The notes below the pieces were generated by a model. That model ran no database searches and was not told the origin of the DNA. It worked only from the letters and a program-made list of their open reading frames with translations. This document shows, piece after piece, positions 1 through 5,821 of a DNA stretch of 6,153 nt. The translations under genes were made by a program, and so were the position numbers. This stretch comes from Chloroflexota bacterium (GTDB lineage: Bacteria > Chloroflexota > Anaerolineae > Fen-1058): NCBI GenBank assembly GCA_016219235.1, contig JACRBO010000714.1, positions 1 through 6,153 of the forward strand, given 5' to 3'. Within the stretch, counting starts at the first letter, position 1, and every line of letters begins with the position of its first letter.

Positions 1-885
1 GAACAGAATTAATAGCAACACCGCGCCCACAAAGCCCAGCTCTTCGGCCGTGACCGAAAAGATAAAGTCGGTGTGGCGCACTTTCAAAAAGTGCAGTTGG
101 CTTTGCGTGCCCGCATTGTAGCCCTGACCCAGCCAGCCACCGCTGCCAATGCCGATTAAGGCTTGATCGAGATTGTAATTGGTGGCCGGATTGCGCTCGG
201 GATTGAGAAAGGCCAGCACCCGATCGCGCTGATACTGCGCCATCGCCGCCCACACGACCGGCAGGGCGGCGATCCCCGCGCCGCCGATGACGGCCAGATG
301 CCGCGCCTTCACGCCGGCGGTGATCATCATGCCCAGCCAGATGAATACAAACACGACGGCCGTGCTGAGGTTGGGCTGCAAGAAAATCAAGCCAGCCGGA
401 ATGCCGATGTACACCAGCGACAACGCCACGTTCTTGAATTGATCCATCTCATCGCGGCGATCCGCCAGGAAACCGGCCAGCGACAAAATCATCAGCACTT
501 TGGCCAACTCGGCAGGCTGCACCGGAAAGGCCTCCAGAAACGTCAGCCAGCGGCCTACCCCGCCGATTTCGCCCGTGCCGAAGACCAGCGTGACAAGCAA
601 GAAGACAATCGCCGCGCCGTATAGGCCGTGCCGCGCATTCTGCCATACGCGGTAATCGATCGTGGCCGTGATCAGCATGATCGCGATGCCCACGATCGCG
701 TAGATGCCCTGCCGGCGCGCGGCCCCGGCCAGGTCCGGATCGGTCGAGTTCAGCGTGGCGCTGTTGATCATCAACACACCGATCGTGATGAGCGTAATCA
801 CCAGGATCAGCGTGAAGTAGTCGAAGAAGCGCCAGCCGCTGCGGCGCATATCGGCGGTTTGATACGTGTTACGGAGAATAGCCAT
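1..885 (-). CDS. rodA: Rod-shape protein RodA, SEDS-family peptidoglycan glycosyltransferase (3' end outside window)
   Basis: This polytopic membrane protein polymerises lipid II into glycan strands during side-wall elongation, working with a class B penicillin-binding protein. The first 295 residues are visible; the family is usually about 370-400, so roughly 75-100 are missing beyond the left edge. Hydrophobic segments occur near residues 24-40, 61-75, 88-102, 129-141, 154-169, 177-190 and 197-213. Family signatures are QPAELAK (123-129), QPNLSTA (170-176), YN-DQALIGIGSGGW-GQG (237-255), GTQ (259-261) and HTDFIFSV-AEE-GF (271-285). Asp273 matches the essential Asp in the extracellular HTDF loop of RodA proteins. 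The usual Asp of QPDLGT is Asn172. The ATG at 885 lies 5 nt after the minE stop and has no clear Shine-Dalgarno sequence, so translation is probably coupled to minE. RodA rather than FtsW is preferred because of the HTDFIFSV and GSGG motifs and the min linkage. Confidence 0.95.
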   Translation of the reverse strand, partial: MAILRNTYQTADMRRSGWRFFDYFTLILVITLITIGVLMINSATLNSTDPDLAGAARRQGIYAIVGIAIMLITATIDYRVWQNARHGLYGAAIVFLLVTLVFGTGEIGGVGRWLTFLEAFPVQPAELAKVLMILSLAGFLADRRDEMDQFKNVALSLVYIGIPAGLIFLQPNLSTAVVFVFIWLGMMITAGVKARHLAVIGGAGIAALPVVWAAMAQYQRDRVLAFLNPERNPATNYNLDQALIGIGSGGWLGQGYNAGTQSQLHFLKVRHTDFIFSVTAEELGFVGAVLLLILF

Positions 886-890
886 AGCAA

Positions 891-1157
891 TTACTTGCGG
901 GTGCGCGCGCGCGCCATGAGCGGAATGTCCGCCGTCAGCCGGTTCTCGTGTTCGCCGTGCGAAAACGATACTTCCACGTGTTCGGGATCAATCTCGACGT
1001 GCTTGGAGATCACGGCGATAATCTCGTCCTTGATGCACTCCAGCATGCCGGGTTCGATCTGGTTGCGATCATGCACCAGCACCAGCTGCAAGCGCTGCCT
1101 GGCGAGCTCACGACTGGACGGTTGCGAGCCGCCCCGCAGACGTTGCCAGAAATTCAT
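891..1157 (-). CDS. minE: Cell division topological specificity factor MinE
   Basis: MinE displaces MinC from MinD, stimulates MinD ATPase activity and so drives Min dynamics, keeping mid-cell free for division. The 88-residue length equals that of E. coli MinE. A short amphipathic N-terminus (MNFWQRLRGG) fits the membrane-targeting segment. The anti-MinCD/MinD-binding stretch is around residues 18-32 (LARQRLQLVLVHDRN), followed by the topological-specificity domain with IKDEIIAVISKHVEIDP (42-58), close to the E. coli pattern LRKDILEVICKYVQIDP. The start ATG overlaps the minD stop (ATGA, 4 nt), and a GGGAG ribosome-binding site (1164-1168) lies 6 nt upstream inside minD. This indicates co-translation with minD at a matched ratio. 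Nothing is missing or unusual. Confidence 0.96.
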   Translation of the reverse strand: MNFWQRLRGGSQPSSRELARQRLQLVLVHDRNQIEPGMLECIKDEIIAVISKHVEIDPEHVEVSFSHGEHENRLTADIPLMARARTRK

Positions 1158-1963
1158 GCTGAACTCCCGTCACGGCGAAATAGACGCGCTAAGCGTCCGA
1201 ACAAATTTGGCTGCTCGCGGAAGGTCTGAAACGGTACGTCTTCACCGTTGAGCCGCCGCGCAATGTGTCGAAATGCCTTGCCCGCGGGCGACTTGTCTTC
1301 AAACGCAGCCGGGTTACCTTTGTTGGTGGATATTAGCACATTTTCGTCCTCGGGCACAATCCCGATCAGATCGATGGCGAGAATATCCAGTACGTCTTCC
1401 GTATCCAGCATATCGCCGCGCTGCACCAGGCCCGGCTTCAGGCGATTGACGATCAGGCGGGCGGGGCCTTTCTCCGCCGCCTCGACCAGCCCCACCACTC
1501 GATCGGCATCGCGCACCGCCGAGACTTCCGGGTTGGTGATGATCACCACTTCATCGGCCGGCGCATTGGCCGTGCGAAAGCCTTCTTCAATGCCGGCGGC
1601 CGAATCGATCAAGATGAAATCGTATTCGGCGCGCAGATCGTTGCAGACTTGAATCAAATCATCGCCGTTGATGGCGCTCTTATCTCGCTTTTGTGACGCG
1701 GGCAGCAGCAGCAACTCCGGCAGCCGCTTGTCTTTGATCAACGCCTGGCGCAGTTTGCAGCGGCCTTCGATGACATCCACGACGTCGTAGATGATGCGAT
1801 TTTCCAGGCCCAGTACCACATCCAGATTGCGCAGGCCAATGTCGGCGTCGATGCACACTACGCGCTTGCTCAACAGCGCCAGGGCCACGCTGATGTTGGC
1901 GGTGGTGGTGGTCTTGCCCACGCCGCCCTTGCCGGATGTAATCGTGATTACCCGCGCGGCCAT
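1154..1963 (-). CDS. minD: Septum site-determining ATPase MinD
   Basis: MinD is a ParA/MinD-family P-loop ATPase. It dimerises on the membrane with ATP, recruits MinC to block FtsZ assembly, and is released when MinE triggers hydrolysis. Its 269 residues compare with 270 in E. coli. The deviant Walker A motif GKGGVGKT is at 11-18, with signature Lys12 and P-loop Lys17. Switch I region IDADIGLRNLD is at 38-48 and Walker B FILIDSAAG at 116-124 with Asp120, followed by TNPEVSAVRDADR. The C-terminus NLFGRLARLFRR forms a basic amphipathic helix typical of the MinD membrane-targeting sequence. One small deviation is Ala122, where E. coli and B. subtilis have Pro in DSPAG. The start is fixed by a GGAGG ribosome-binding site (1969-1973) 5 nt before the ATG. 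The gene is separated from minC by an AT-rich inverted-repeat element and overlaps minE by 4 nt. Confidence 0.98.
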   Translation of the reverse strand: MAARVITITSGKGGVGKTTTTANISVALALLSKRVVCIDADIGLRNLDVVLGLENRIIYDVVDVIEGRCKLRQALIKDKRLPELLLLPASQKRDKSAINGDDLIQVCNDLRAEYDFILIDSAAGIEEGFRTANAPADEVVIITNPEVSAVRDADRVVGLVEAAEKGPARLIVNRLKPGLVQRGDMLDTEDVLDILAIDLIGIVPEDENVLISTNKGNPAAFEDKSPAGKAFRHIARRLNGEDVPFQTFREQPNLFGRLARLFRRDGSSA

Positions 1964-1974
1964 TCAAGCCTCCA

Positions 1975-2078
1975 AATGCATAATTCATAATGCTGAATGC
2001 ATAATTGACTCTGGACAGCAGTTTGTTTCTTGCGGCCCATGATCTCAACTATGCATTATCAATTATGAATTAGGCATT
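1975..2078. repeat. 104-bp AT-rich element with 34-bp imperfect inverted arms between minC and minD
   Basis: The left arm is 1975-2008 and the right arm 2045-2078; the spacer 2009-2044 (36 bp) is of ordinary composition. The outer 17 bp of the arms (1975-1991 against the reverse complement of 2062-2078) match at 16 of 17 positions, and the inner 14 bp (1995-2008 against 2045-2058) at 12 of 14. The left arm also contains AATGCATAATT twice as direct repeats (1975-1985 and 1996-2006). The right end touches the minC stop codon and the left end stops 1 nt short of the minD GGAGG site. In the mRNA it would form a long AU-rich hairpin between the two coding regions. I see no target-site duplication and no coding capacity. 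It could be a small non-autonomous mobile element (MITE-like), a dispersed intergenic repeat, or an mRNA processing/stability structure. Confidence 0.6.
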
Positions 2079-2818
2079 CATTTCACTTCCCACGACTCGA
2101 CGACGATCTGGCCCTTGCGCACGCGGGCCACTTCCGGGCTGGGCTTGCGGCGGCGATCTTCCGGCGATCGGGCAATATGCTGGGCGATGCGCAATTGTGT
2201 CGGCTGCATGTTCAGCGCGCAGACTTGCGCGTCTTCATCGCCCATCGCGCCCGCGTGCACCGTGCCGCGCAGCCTGCCCCACACGATGATGTCGCCGCCC
2301 GCCACGATTTCCGCGCCCGGGTTCACGTCGCCGATCAGGGCGATGCTGCCGGGATGCCGCAATTGCTGTCCGGAACGCAGCGTGCGCCGCGTCAGCAAAC
2401 CGGCATCGGGATCGTCGGGTGGCGCGGCTTCGATCGGGCCGGCGACGGTTGGCTCGGTCGATCGGGATCGGGGTTCCGGCCGGGGCAGTTCGGCATTCAG
2501 GCCCATGACATCGGCCATGTGCTTTGTCTCGGCGTCTTCGCTGATCAGCCCCCAGAGCACGACGTCGTACTGGGCCAGCATGTCGCGCACGGCGCGCGCG
2601 TCCACTTCCAGCAGCATCCGCGGGCCGACGTTGAGTACCACCCGCGCGCCTTTGAAAAACTCCGGCGTGGCGGCGATGCGCTCTTCCAGCGCGGCCAGCG
2701 TATTGTGCCACGCCCCCAAGCCCAGCGTGATCACCAACCCGTCCCGGCCGCCTTTGATGGTAATGCCATCTTTGACGATCGTTTCTTTGATCTGTCCGTC
2801 ATTCGGCATGGGTATCAT
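2078..2818 (-). CDS. minC: Septum site-determining protein MinC
   Basis: MinC is the FtsZ polymerisation inhibitor positioned by MinD. It has 246 residues from the first ATG (231 in E. coli). The N-terminal MinC_N domain spans roughly 13-95 (ITIKGGRDGLVITLG, then RVVLNVG, then a helix and YDVVLWGLIS). A Pro/Glu/Arg-rich linker covers about 108-143. The C-terminal beta-helix MinC_C domain runs from 144 on, with RSGQ (148-151), GDVNPGAE (163-170), GGDIIVWGRLRGTVHAG (174-190) and LRIAQHI (209-215). These are the conserved MinD-binding and dimerisation motifs. Two starts compete. The ATG at 2818 has no usable ribosome-binding site but sits where transcription should begin; the ATG at 2809 (M4) has AGGA 8 nt upstream. 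minC is the first gene of the min-rodA operon. It ends in TGA at the edge of the inverted-repeat element. Confidence 0.96.
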   Translation of the reverse strand: MIPMPNDGQIKETIVKDGITIKGGRDGLVITLGLGAWHNTLAALEERIAATPEFFKGARVVLNVGPRMLLEVDARAVRDMLAQYDVVLWGLISEDAETKHMADVMGLNAELPRPEPRSRSTEPTVAGPIEAAPPDDPDAGLLTRRTLRSGQQLRHPGSIALIGDVNPGAEIVAGGDIIVWGRLRGTVHAGAMGDEDAQVCALNMQPTQLRIAQHIARSPEDRRRKPSPEVARVRKGQIVVESWEVK

Positions 2819-2834
2819 CCTATGAATTATAGCA
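2819..2834 (-). promoter_or_regulatory. Extended -10 promoter for minC-minD-minE-rodA
   Basis: On the minus strand TGCTATAAT occurs with a consensus TATAAT at 2831-2826 and the TGn extension just upstream. There is no good TTGACA-like -35 at 16-18 bp, which is tolerated in extended -10 promoters. With the usual 6-7 nt spacing, transcription would start at 2819-2818, that is at the first minC ATG. It lies downstream of the terminator at 2922-2952, as expected for a new operon. Sigma-factor use in this organism is unknown, so this is a sequence match only. Confidence 0.5.
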
Positions 2835-2838
2835 TAGC

Positions 2839-2856
2839 GAATCAGGTTATTGATTC
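2839..2856. promoter_or_regulatory. Possible operator: GAATCA-N6-TGATTC palindrome upstream of minC
   Basis: A perfect 6-bp inverted repeat (2839-2844 and 2851-2856) is separated by GGTTAT. Relative to the predicted minC transcription start it covers about -20 to -37, the place where a -35 box would be. It could be a regulator site, either a repressor or an activator compensating for the missing -35. An imperfect CTGA/TCAG pair follows at 2870-2881. Short AT-rich palindromes arise by chance, so support is weak. Confidence 0.25.
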
Positions 2857-2921
2857 TACCTCGGGCCGGCTGATTATTCAGTTAAAGTTTGGTTACAATG
2901 CTGGCCGTAAAGGAAATGCAA

Positions 2922-2952
2922 GCGCGGCGGCCTCTTTACGAGGCCGCCGCGC
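2922..2952 (-). terminator. Intrinsic terminator after the selB-lipoprotein unit
   Basis: A perfect 13-bp GC-rich stem (2922-2934 with 2940-2952) closes a 5-nt loop (2935-2939). It begins 48 bp past the stop codon of the minus-strand lipoprotein gene. Downstream on the minus strand the tract is T-rich but interrupted (TTGCATTTCCTTT), so the U-run is imperfect. On the plus strand no T-run follows and no plus-strand gene precedes it. It separates the selB unit from the min operon. Confidence 0.65.
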
Positions 2953-3000
2953 GGGTGGGCCTGGCGCGACTAGACGTGTTGGGCTGGCTTAATGCGTCGC

Positions 3001-3930
3001 TTATCTCTCCAGCCGCAGCGAATTGATCATGGCATCCAGCACATCCAGATTCGGCGTGAAGTCGGCGGGCGGCAGGCCGTTGAGCGTTTGCACAACCTGA
3101 TTCAAGTAGGCCGCAAACGCTTCACCTGTGCTCAGGGTCTGCAGCTGTTCCTGCGACATCTCGCTGGTGTCGGGCAGCGTGCTCGACGAGACCGGCAGGA
3201 TCGCGGCGACATAGTAGCGGCCATCACTGGTCAGGCCCTGAAAAGTATAGAAGACCTCTTGATTGTTGACGGGCATGATCGCCTGATCGTACTGCGTGAC
3301 GAAGCGAACGCCCTGACCGCTCTGGAAATTGAGATATTTTACCTGCGAGCGGAAGACCTGCGCGGCGTTGAAAACGGGCAACAACGGAATTCGATCCGGC
3401 GCACCCGGCGCGTCACCCAACAGCTGCTTGAGTTGATCGATTTGTTCCTTCGCCGCCGGGCTAATGGCCGCAAACTCATCAACCGGATAGACGTTGAGGC
3501 GCGGTTTATGATAAGAATTCTTGGACGGGTAGCCGACGAAGTTGAATTCATCATAAGTCGGCAGGATGTCCCAGTACGGCCCATCTGGCCCCGGATTCTG
3601 AGCGGGCACAGTGGTCGCAGTGACTTGCTGCGCGATCGCCACATCGTAATTGAAGCTGACGCCGTTGTACGCAGCCGCGCCGACCGAGACGGGCATGGCG
3701 GTGGGCGCTTCGGTCGGGGCCGGGACGAGTGTAGGCTCAGAGACCGGCGCGACGACCGGTGCGGCCGGTGCCGCCGGGGCTGCGCCCGTCGTCGCTTCCA
3801 GTCTTGGCTCAGCCTGGGCACTGGCGCCGGGCTGCGCCGGAGTGGCGGCGGGTGCGCCGCACGCGCCGGCCAGCACGCCGATCACGACGCTGCAACCGAT
3901 GAATTTGATCAGACGACTTGATAATGACAT
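3001..3930 (-). CDS. Secreted lipoprotein of unknown function
   Basis: I do not recognise a function. The 309-residue product starts with a lipoprotein signal peptide: Lys/Arg in the first nine residues, a hydrophobic core to about residue 20, and the lipobox-like AGAC with Cys24 as predicted lipidation site. Residues about 25-85 are an Ala/Pro/Thr/Val-rich low-complexity linker that would hold the domain off the membrane. Residues about 86-309 look globular, with GVSFNYDVAIAQQV, NVYPVDEF, VFRSQVKYLNFQSGQGVRF and FYTFQGLTSDGRYYVAAILPV, after which the chain becomes helical. From memory this resembles uncharacterised lipoproteins common in Chloroflexota; I could not search. The start is firm: AAGGAG (3938-3943) lies 7 nt before the ATG and overlaps the selB TAA. 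It therefore shares the selB transcript, with no evident functional link to selenium. Confidence 0.87.
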   Translation of the reverse strand: MSLSSRLIKFIGCSVVIGVLAGACGAPAATPAQPGASAQAEPRLEATTGAAPAAPAAPVVAPVSEPTLVPAPTEAPTAMPVSVGAAAYNGVSFNYDVAIAQQVTATTVPAQNPGPDGPYWDILPTYDEFNFVGYPSKNSYHKPRLNVYPVDEFAAISPAAKEQIDQLKQLLGDAPGAPDRIPLLPVFNAAQVFRSQVKYLNFQSGQGVRFVTQYDQAIMPVNNQEVFYTFQGLTSDGRYYVAAILPVSSSTLPDTSEMSQEQLQTLSTGEAFAAYLNQVVQTLNGLPPADFTPNLDVLDAMINSLRLER

Positions 3931-3942
3931 GGTTCTTCTCCT

Positions 3943-5820
3943 TTAGATGGTGGTGCGGCTCAGGACGCGTTCGTCGCCGACACGTCGGGTAATGCCTTGC
4001 GCGTCAAGGTATTCCATCAGCGCCAGCGCGTACTTGCGGCTGGTGGCGAAGAAATCGCGGACTTGCGCCACGGTAATGGTTTGATGTTCGATGCAGTGCG
4101 CGCGAATTCGATCGAGCGCGGCGCGATACGTCTCGGGCAGCAGGAGTACGTCATCGCTCAATTTGATCAACTGCCCCAGATCCACTACGGCCGATAGAAC
4201 ATCAGCGCCGAGCGCAGCTTCCGCTTCTTTGAGCGAAGGCGTGGCCCACGGCGCGGCTCTAAACTTGCCCAGCAGTCCGTCGATGGCGCGCTGCTGGTCG
4301 GGCTTGAAGACGACGGCAAAGTCCGGCGCGCGCAAATTGGCCCCACTGACGGCAACAATCGTTTCGTTCACCGCGCGCTCGACTACGAGACTGAACAATT
4401 TCGTTTCCAGGTTGAGGCGGCTCTTCAACTCTTCGCGCGGCATGCCCGATCGCAACGGGTGCGCCCGATGATAACCGCTCAACTCCTGCGCGATTTTCGT
4501 CTTCAGCGCCGACCAACCGCTCGCGGCGATAAAGAGATCGTCTTTCAGCGCGAACACTTGCCGCGTCTCGATCAATTCCGCCAACGCCGATCGCGCCACG
4601 TCGCCCGCCAGGTTCGCGCGCTTGAACCACTCGCTAGAATTTCCCGCCCCGCTTTTTTCAAGGGCTTTCAGCAACAGTTCGGCGGGTGTGCCTTGCGCCA
4701 GCGTCGTCAGCCGCGCGATGACGTCTGGCCTGAAGCGCCGATGCCGACGCCCTGGCTGCGGATCGATGATCGTGCCGCCGCCCAGCGTGATCGACGGCGA
4801 GGGCAGCCGCACGATGAAGCGATCGCCTTTCAGCAAGGCCAGCGGCCCGCGAAAAGCAAACTGCACCCACGCTGTGTGACCGGGCGCGATCGTTTCGTCG
4901 TTCAGCAGCCGGATATGCGCGGGCACTTCGGCCGCGCCATGAAAAAACTTCACTTCGGCGTTGTGACCGATCGGGCGCGGTGACGATGCTAAATGCTCAA
5001 ACTGCGCATCGATCAAAATCGTCGGCGTCAACCAATCGGGTGTGGTGATCGTATTGCCCCGATCGACTTCGGCCAGTTCGATGCCGCTGAGGTTGATGGC
5101 GACGCGGCTGCCGGGCGTGGCGCGCTCGATTTTGGTCTTGTGCGATTGCAGGCCGCGAATGCGCGCGCGCACATTCTTTGGCAAAATGGCGATTTCATCG
5201 CCGACGTTCAGCGCGCCGTCGATGAGTGTGCCGGTGACGACCGTGCCAAAGCCCGCGATGCTGAACACTCGATCGATTGATAAGCGCGGATGACCGCGGT
5301 CGGCGCGGGGCGGCTGTTGTTGCAACACCTGATCGAGCGCCGCCAACAATGTCGGGATGCCATCGCCCGATCGAGCGGACACCGGCACGATCGGGGCGTT
5401 AGCCAGCACCGTGCCGCGCAGCGCTTCGCGCACATCGGTTGTGATCAGTTCGAGCCAGTCGGCATCGACCAGATCGATCTTGGTGAGCGCGACTACGCCG
5501 CCGCTGATCTTGAGCAAGTCGAGAATGGCCAGATGTTCGCGCGTCTGCGGCATCACGCCTTCGTCGGCGGCGATGACGAACAGCGCCGCATCGATGCCGC
5601 CCACGCCCGCCAGCATATTCTCGATGAAGTCGATATGGCCGGGCACGTCCACAATGCCGATCGCTTCGCCGCCGGGCAGCGTCAGCCACGCAAAGCCCAG
5701 ATCGATTGTCATCTCGCGTTCGCGCTCTTCTTTGAGGCGATCGGGATGCGTGCCGGTGAGGGCTTGCACCAGCGTGGATTTGCCGTGATCGACGTGGCCG
5801 GCGGTACCGATGACGCGCAT
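3943..5820 (-). CDS. selB: Selenocysteine-specific translation elongation factor SelB
   Basis: SelB is a translational GTPase that delivers Sec-tRNA(Sec) to the ribosome at UGA codons marked by a SECIS hairpin. The 625-residue length fits the family (614 in E. coli). GTPase motifs are G1 GHVDHGKS (8-15), G2 within REMTIDLGFAW (Thr38), G3 DVPGH (58-62), G4 TKID (113-116) and G5 SAR near 160. EF-Tu-like beta-barrels follow (RVFSIAGFGTVVTGT, then GDRFIVRLPSPSITLGGGTI). Next come the C-terminal winged-helix repeats that bind SECIS RNA, ending in SRKYALALMEYLDAQGITRRVGDERVL. The ATG at 5820 is chosen over one at 5862: homology begins at MRVIGTAGHVDHGKS, and the gap to the upstream stop is 1 nt (TAAGATG), which suggests translational coupling. 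selA, selC and selD are not in the window. Confidence 0.98.
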   Translation of the reverse strand: MRVIGTAGHVDHGKSTLVQALTGTHPDRLKEEREREMTIDLGFAWLTLPGGEAIGIVDVPGHIDFIENMLAGVGGIDAALFVIAADEGVMPQTREHLAILDLLKISGGVVALTKIDLVDADWLELITTDVREALRGTVLANAPIVPVSARSGDGIPTLLAALDQVLQQQPPRADRGHPRLSIDRVFSIAGFGTVVTGTLIDGALNVGDEIAILPKNVRARIRGLQSHKTKIERATPGSRVAINLSGIELAEVDRGNTITTPDWLTPTILIDAQFEHLASSPRPIGHNAEVKFFHGAAEVPAHIRLLNDETIAPGHTAWVQFAFRGPLALLKGDRFIVRLPSPSITLGGGTIIDPQPGRRHRRFRPDVIARLTTLAQGTPAELLLKALEKSGAGNSSEWFKRANLAGDVARSALAELIETRQVFALKDDLFIAASGWSALKTKIAQELSGYHRAHPLRSGMPREELKSRLNLETKLFSLVVERAVNETIVAVSGANLRAPDFAVVFKPDQQRAIDGLLGKFRAAPWATPSLKEAEAALGADVLSAVVDLGQLIKLSDDVLLLPETYRAALDRIRAHCIEHQTITVAQVRDFFATSRKYALALMEYLDAQGITRRVGDERVLSRTTI

Positions 5821-5821
5821 C

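Noticed and set aside
1154..1156. minD TGA as a possible selenocysteine codon
   Set aside because: MinD is already full length with its membrane-targeting helix, and the TGA is part of an ATGA overlap with minE.
163..1251. Plus-strand open frames opposite rodA, minE and the end of minD
   Set aside because: They have low-complexity Arg/Gln/His composition, no ribosome-binding sites and no domain features. The opposite strand encodes clear RodA, MinE and MinD.
1964..2044. Separate promoter for minD within the minC-minD spacer
   Set aside because: Several TATAAT-like and TTGA-like words exist because the region is AT-rich, but no pair has both good matches and 16-18 bp spacing.
1975..2080. minC TGA followed by a hairpin as a possible selenocysteine codon plus SECIS, given selB nearby
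   Set aside because: Readthrough meets a TAA after only four codons (ATG CCT AAT TCA), MinC is already full length, and the AT-rich long stem does not resemble a bacterial SECIS.
2870..2900. Plus-strand TACAAT at 2894-2899 as a promoter
   Set aside because: No adequate -35 is present and no plus-strand gene follows. It would only make antisense RNA through a terminator-like hairpin.
2177..3921. Long plus-strand open frames opposite minC (to 2992) and opposite the lipoprotein gene (2992-3921)
   Set aside because: They are exactly antisense to well-supported genes, are rich in Arg/His/Gly with no recognisable domains, and arise because GC-rich coding DNA has few stops on the reverse strand.
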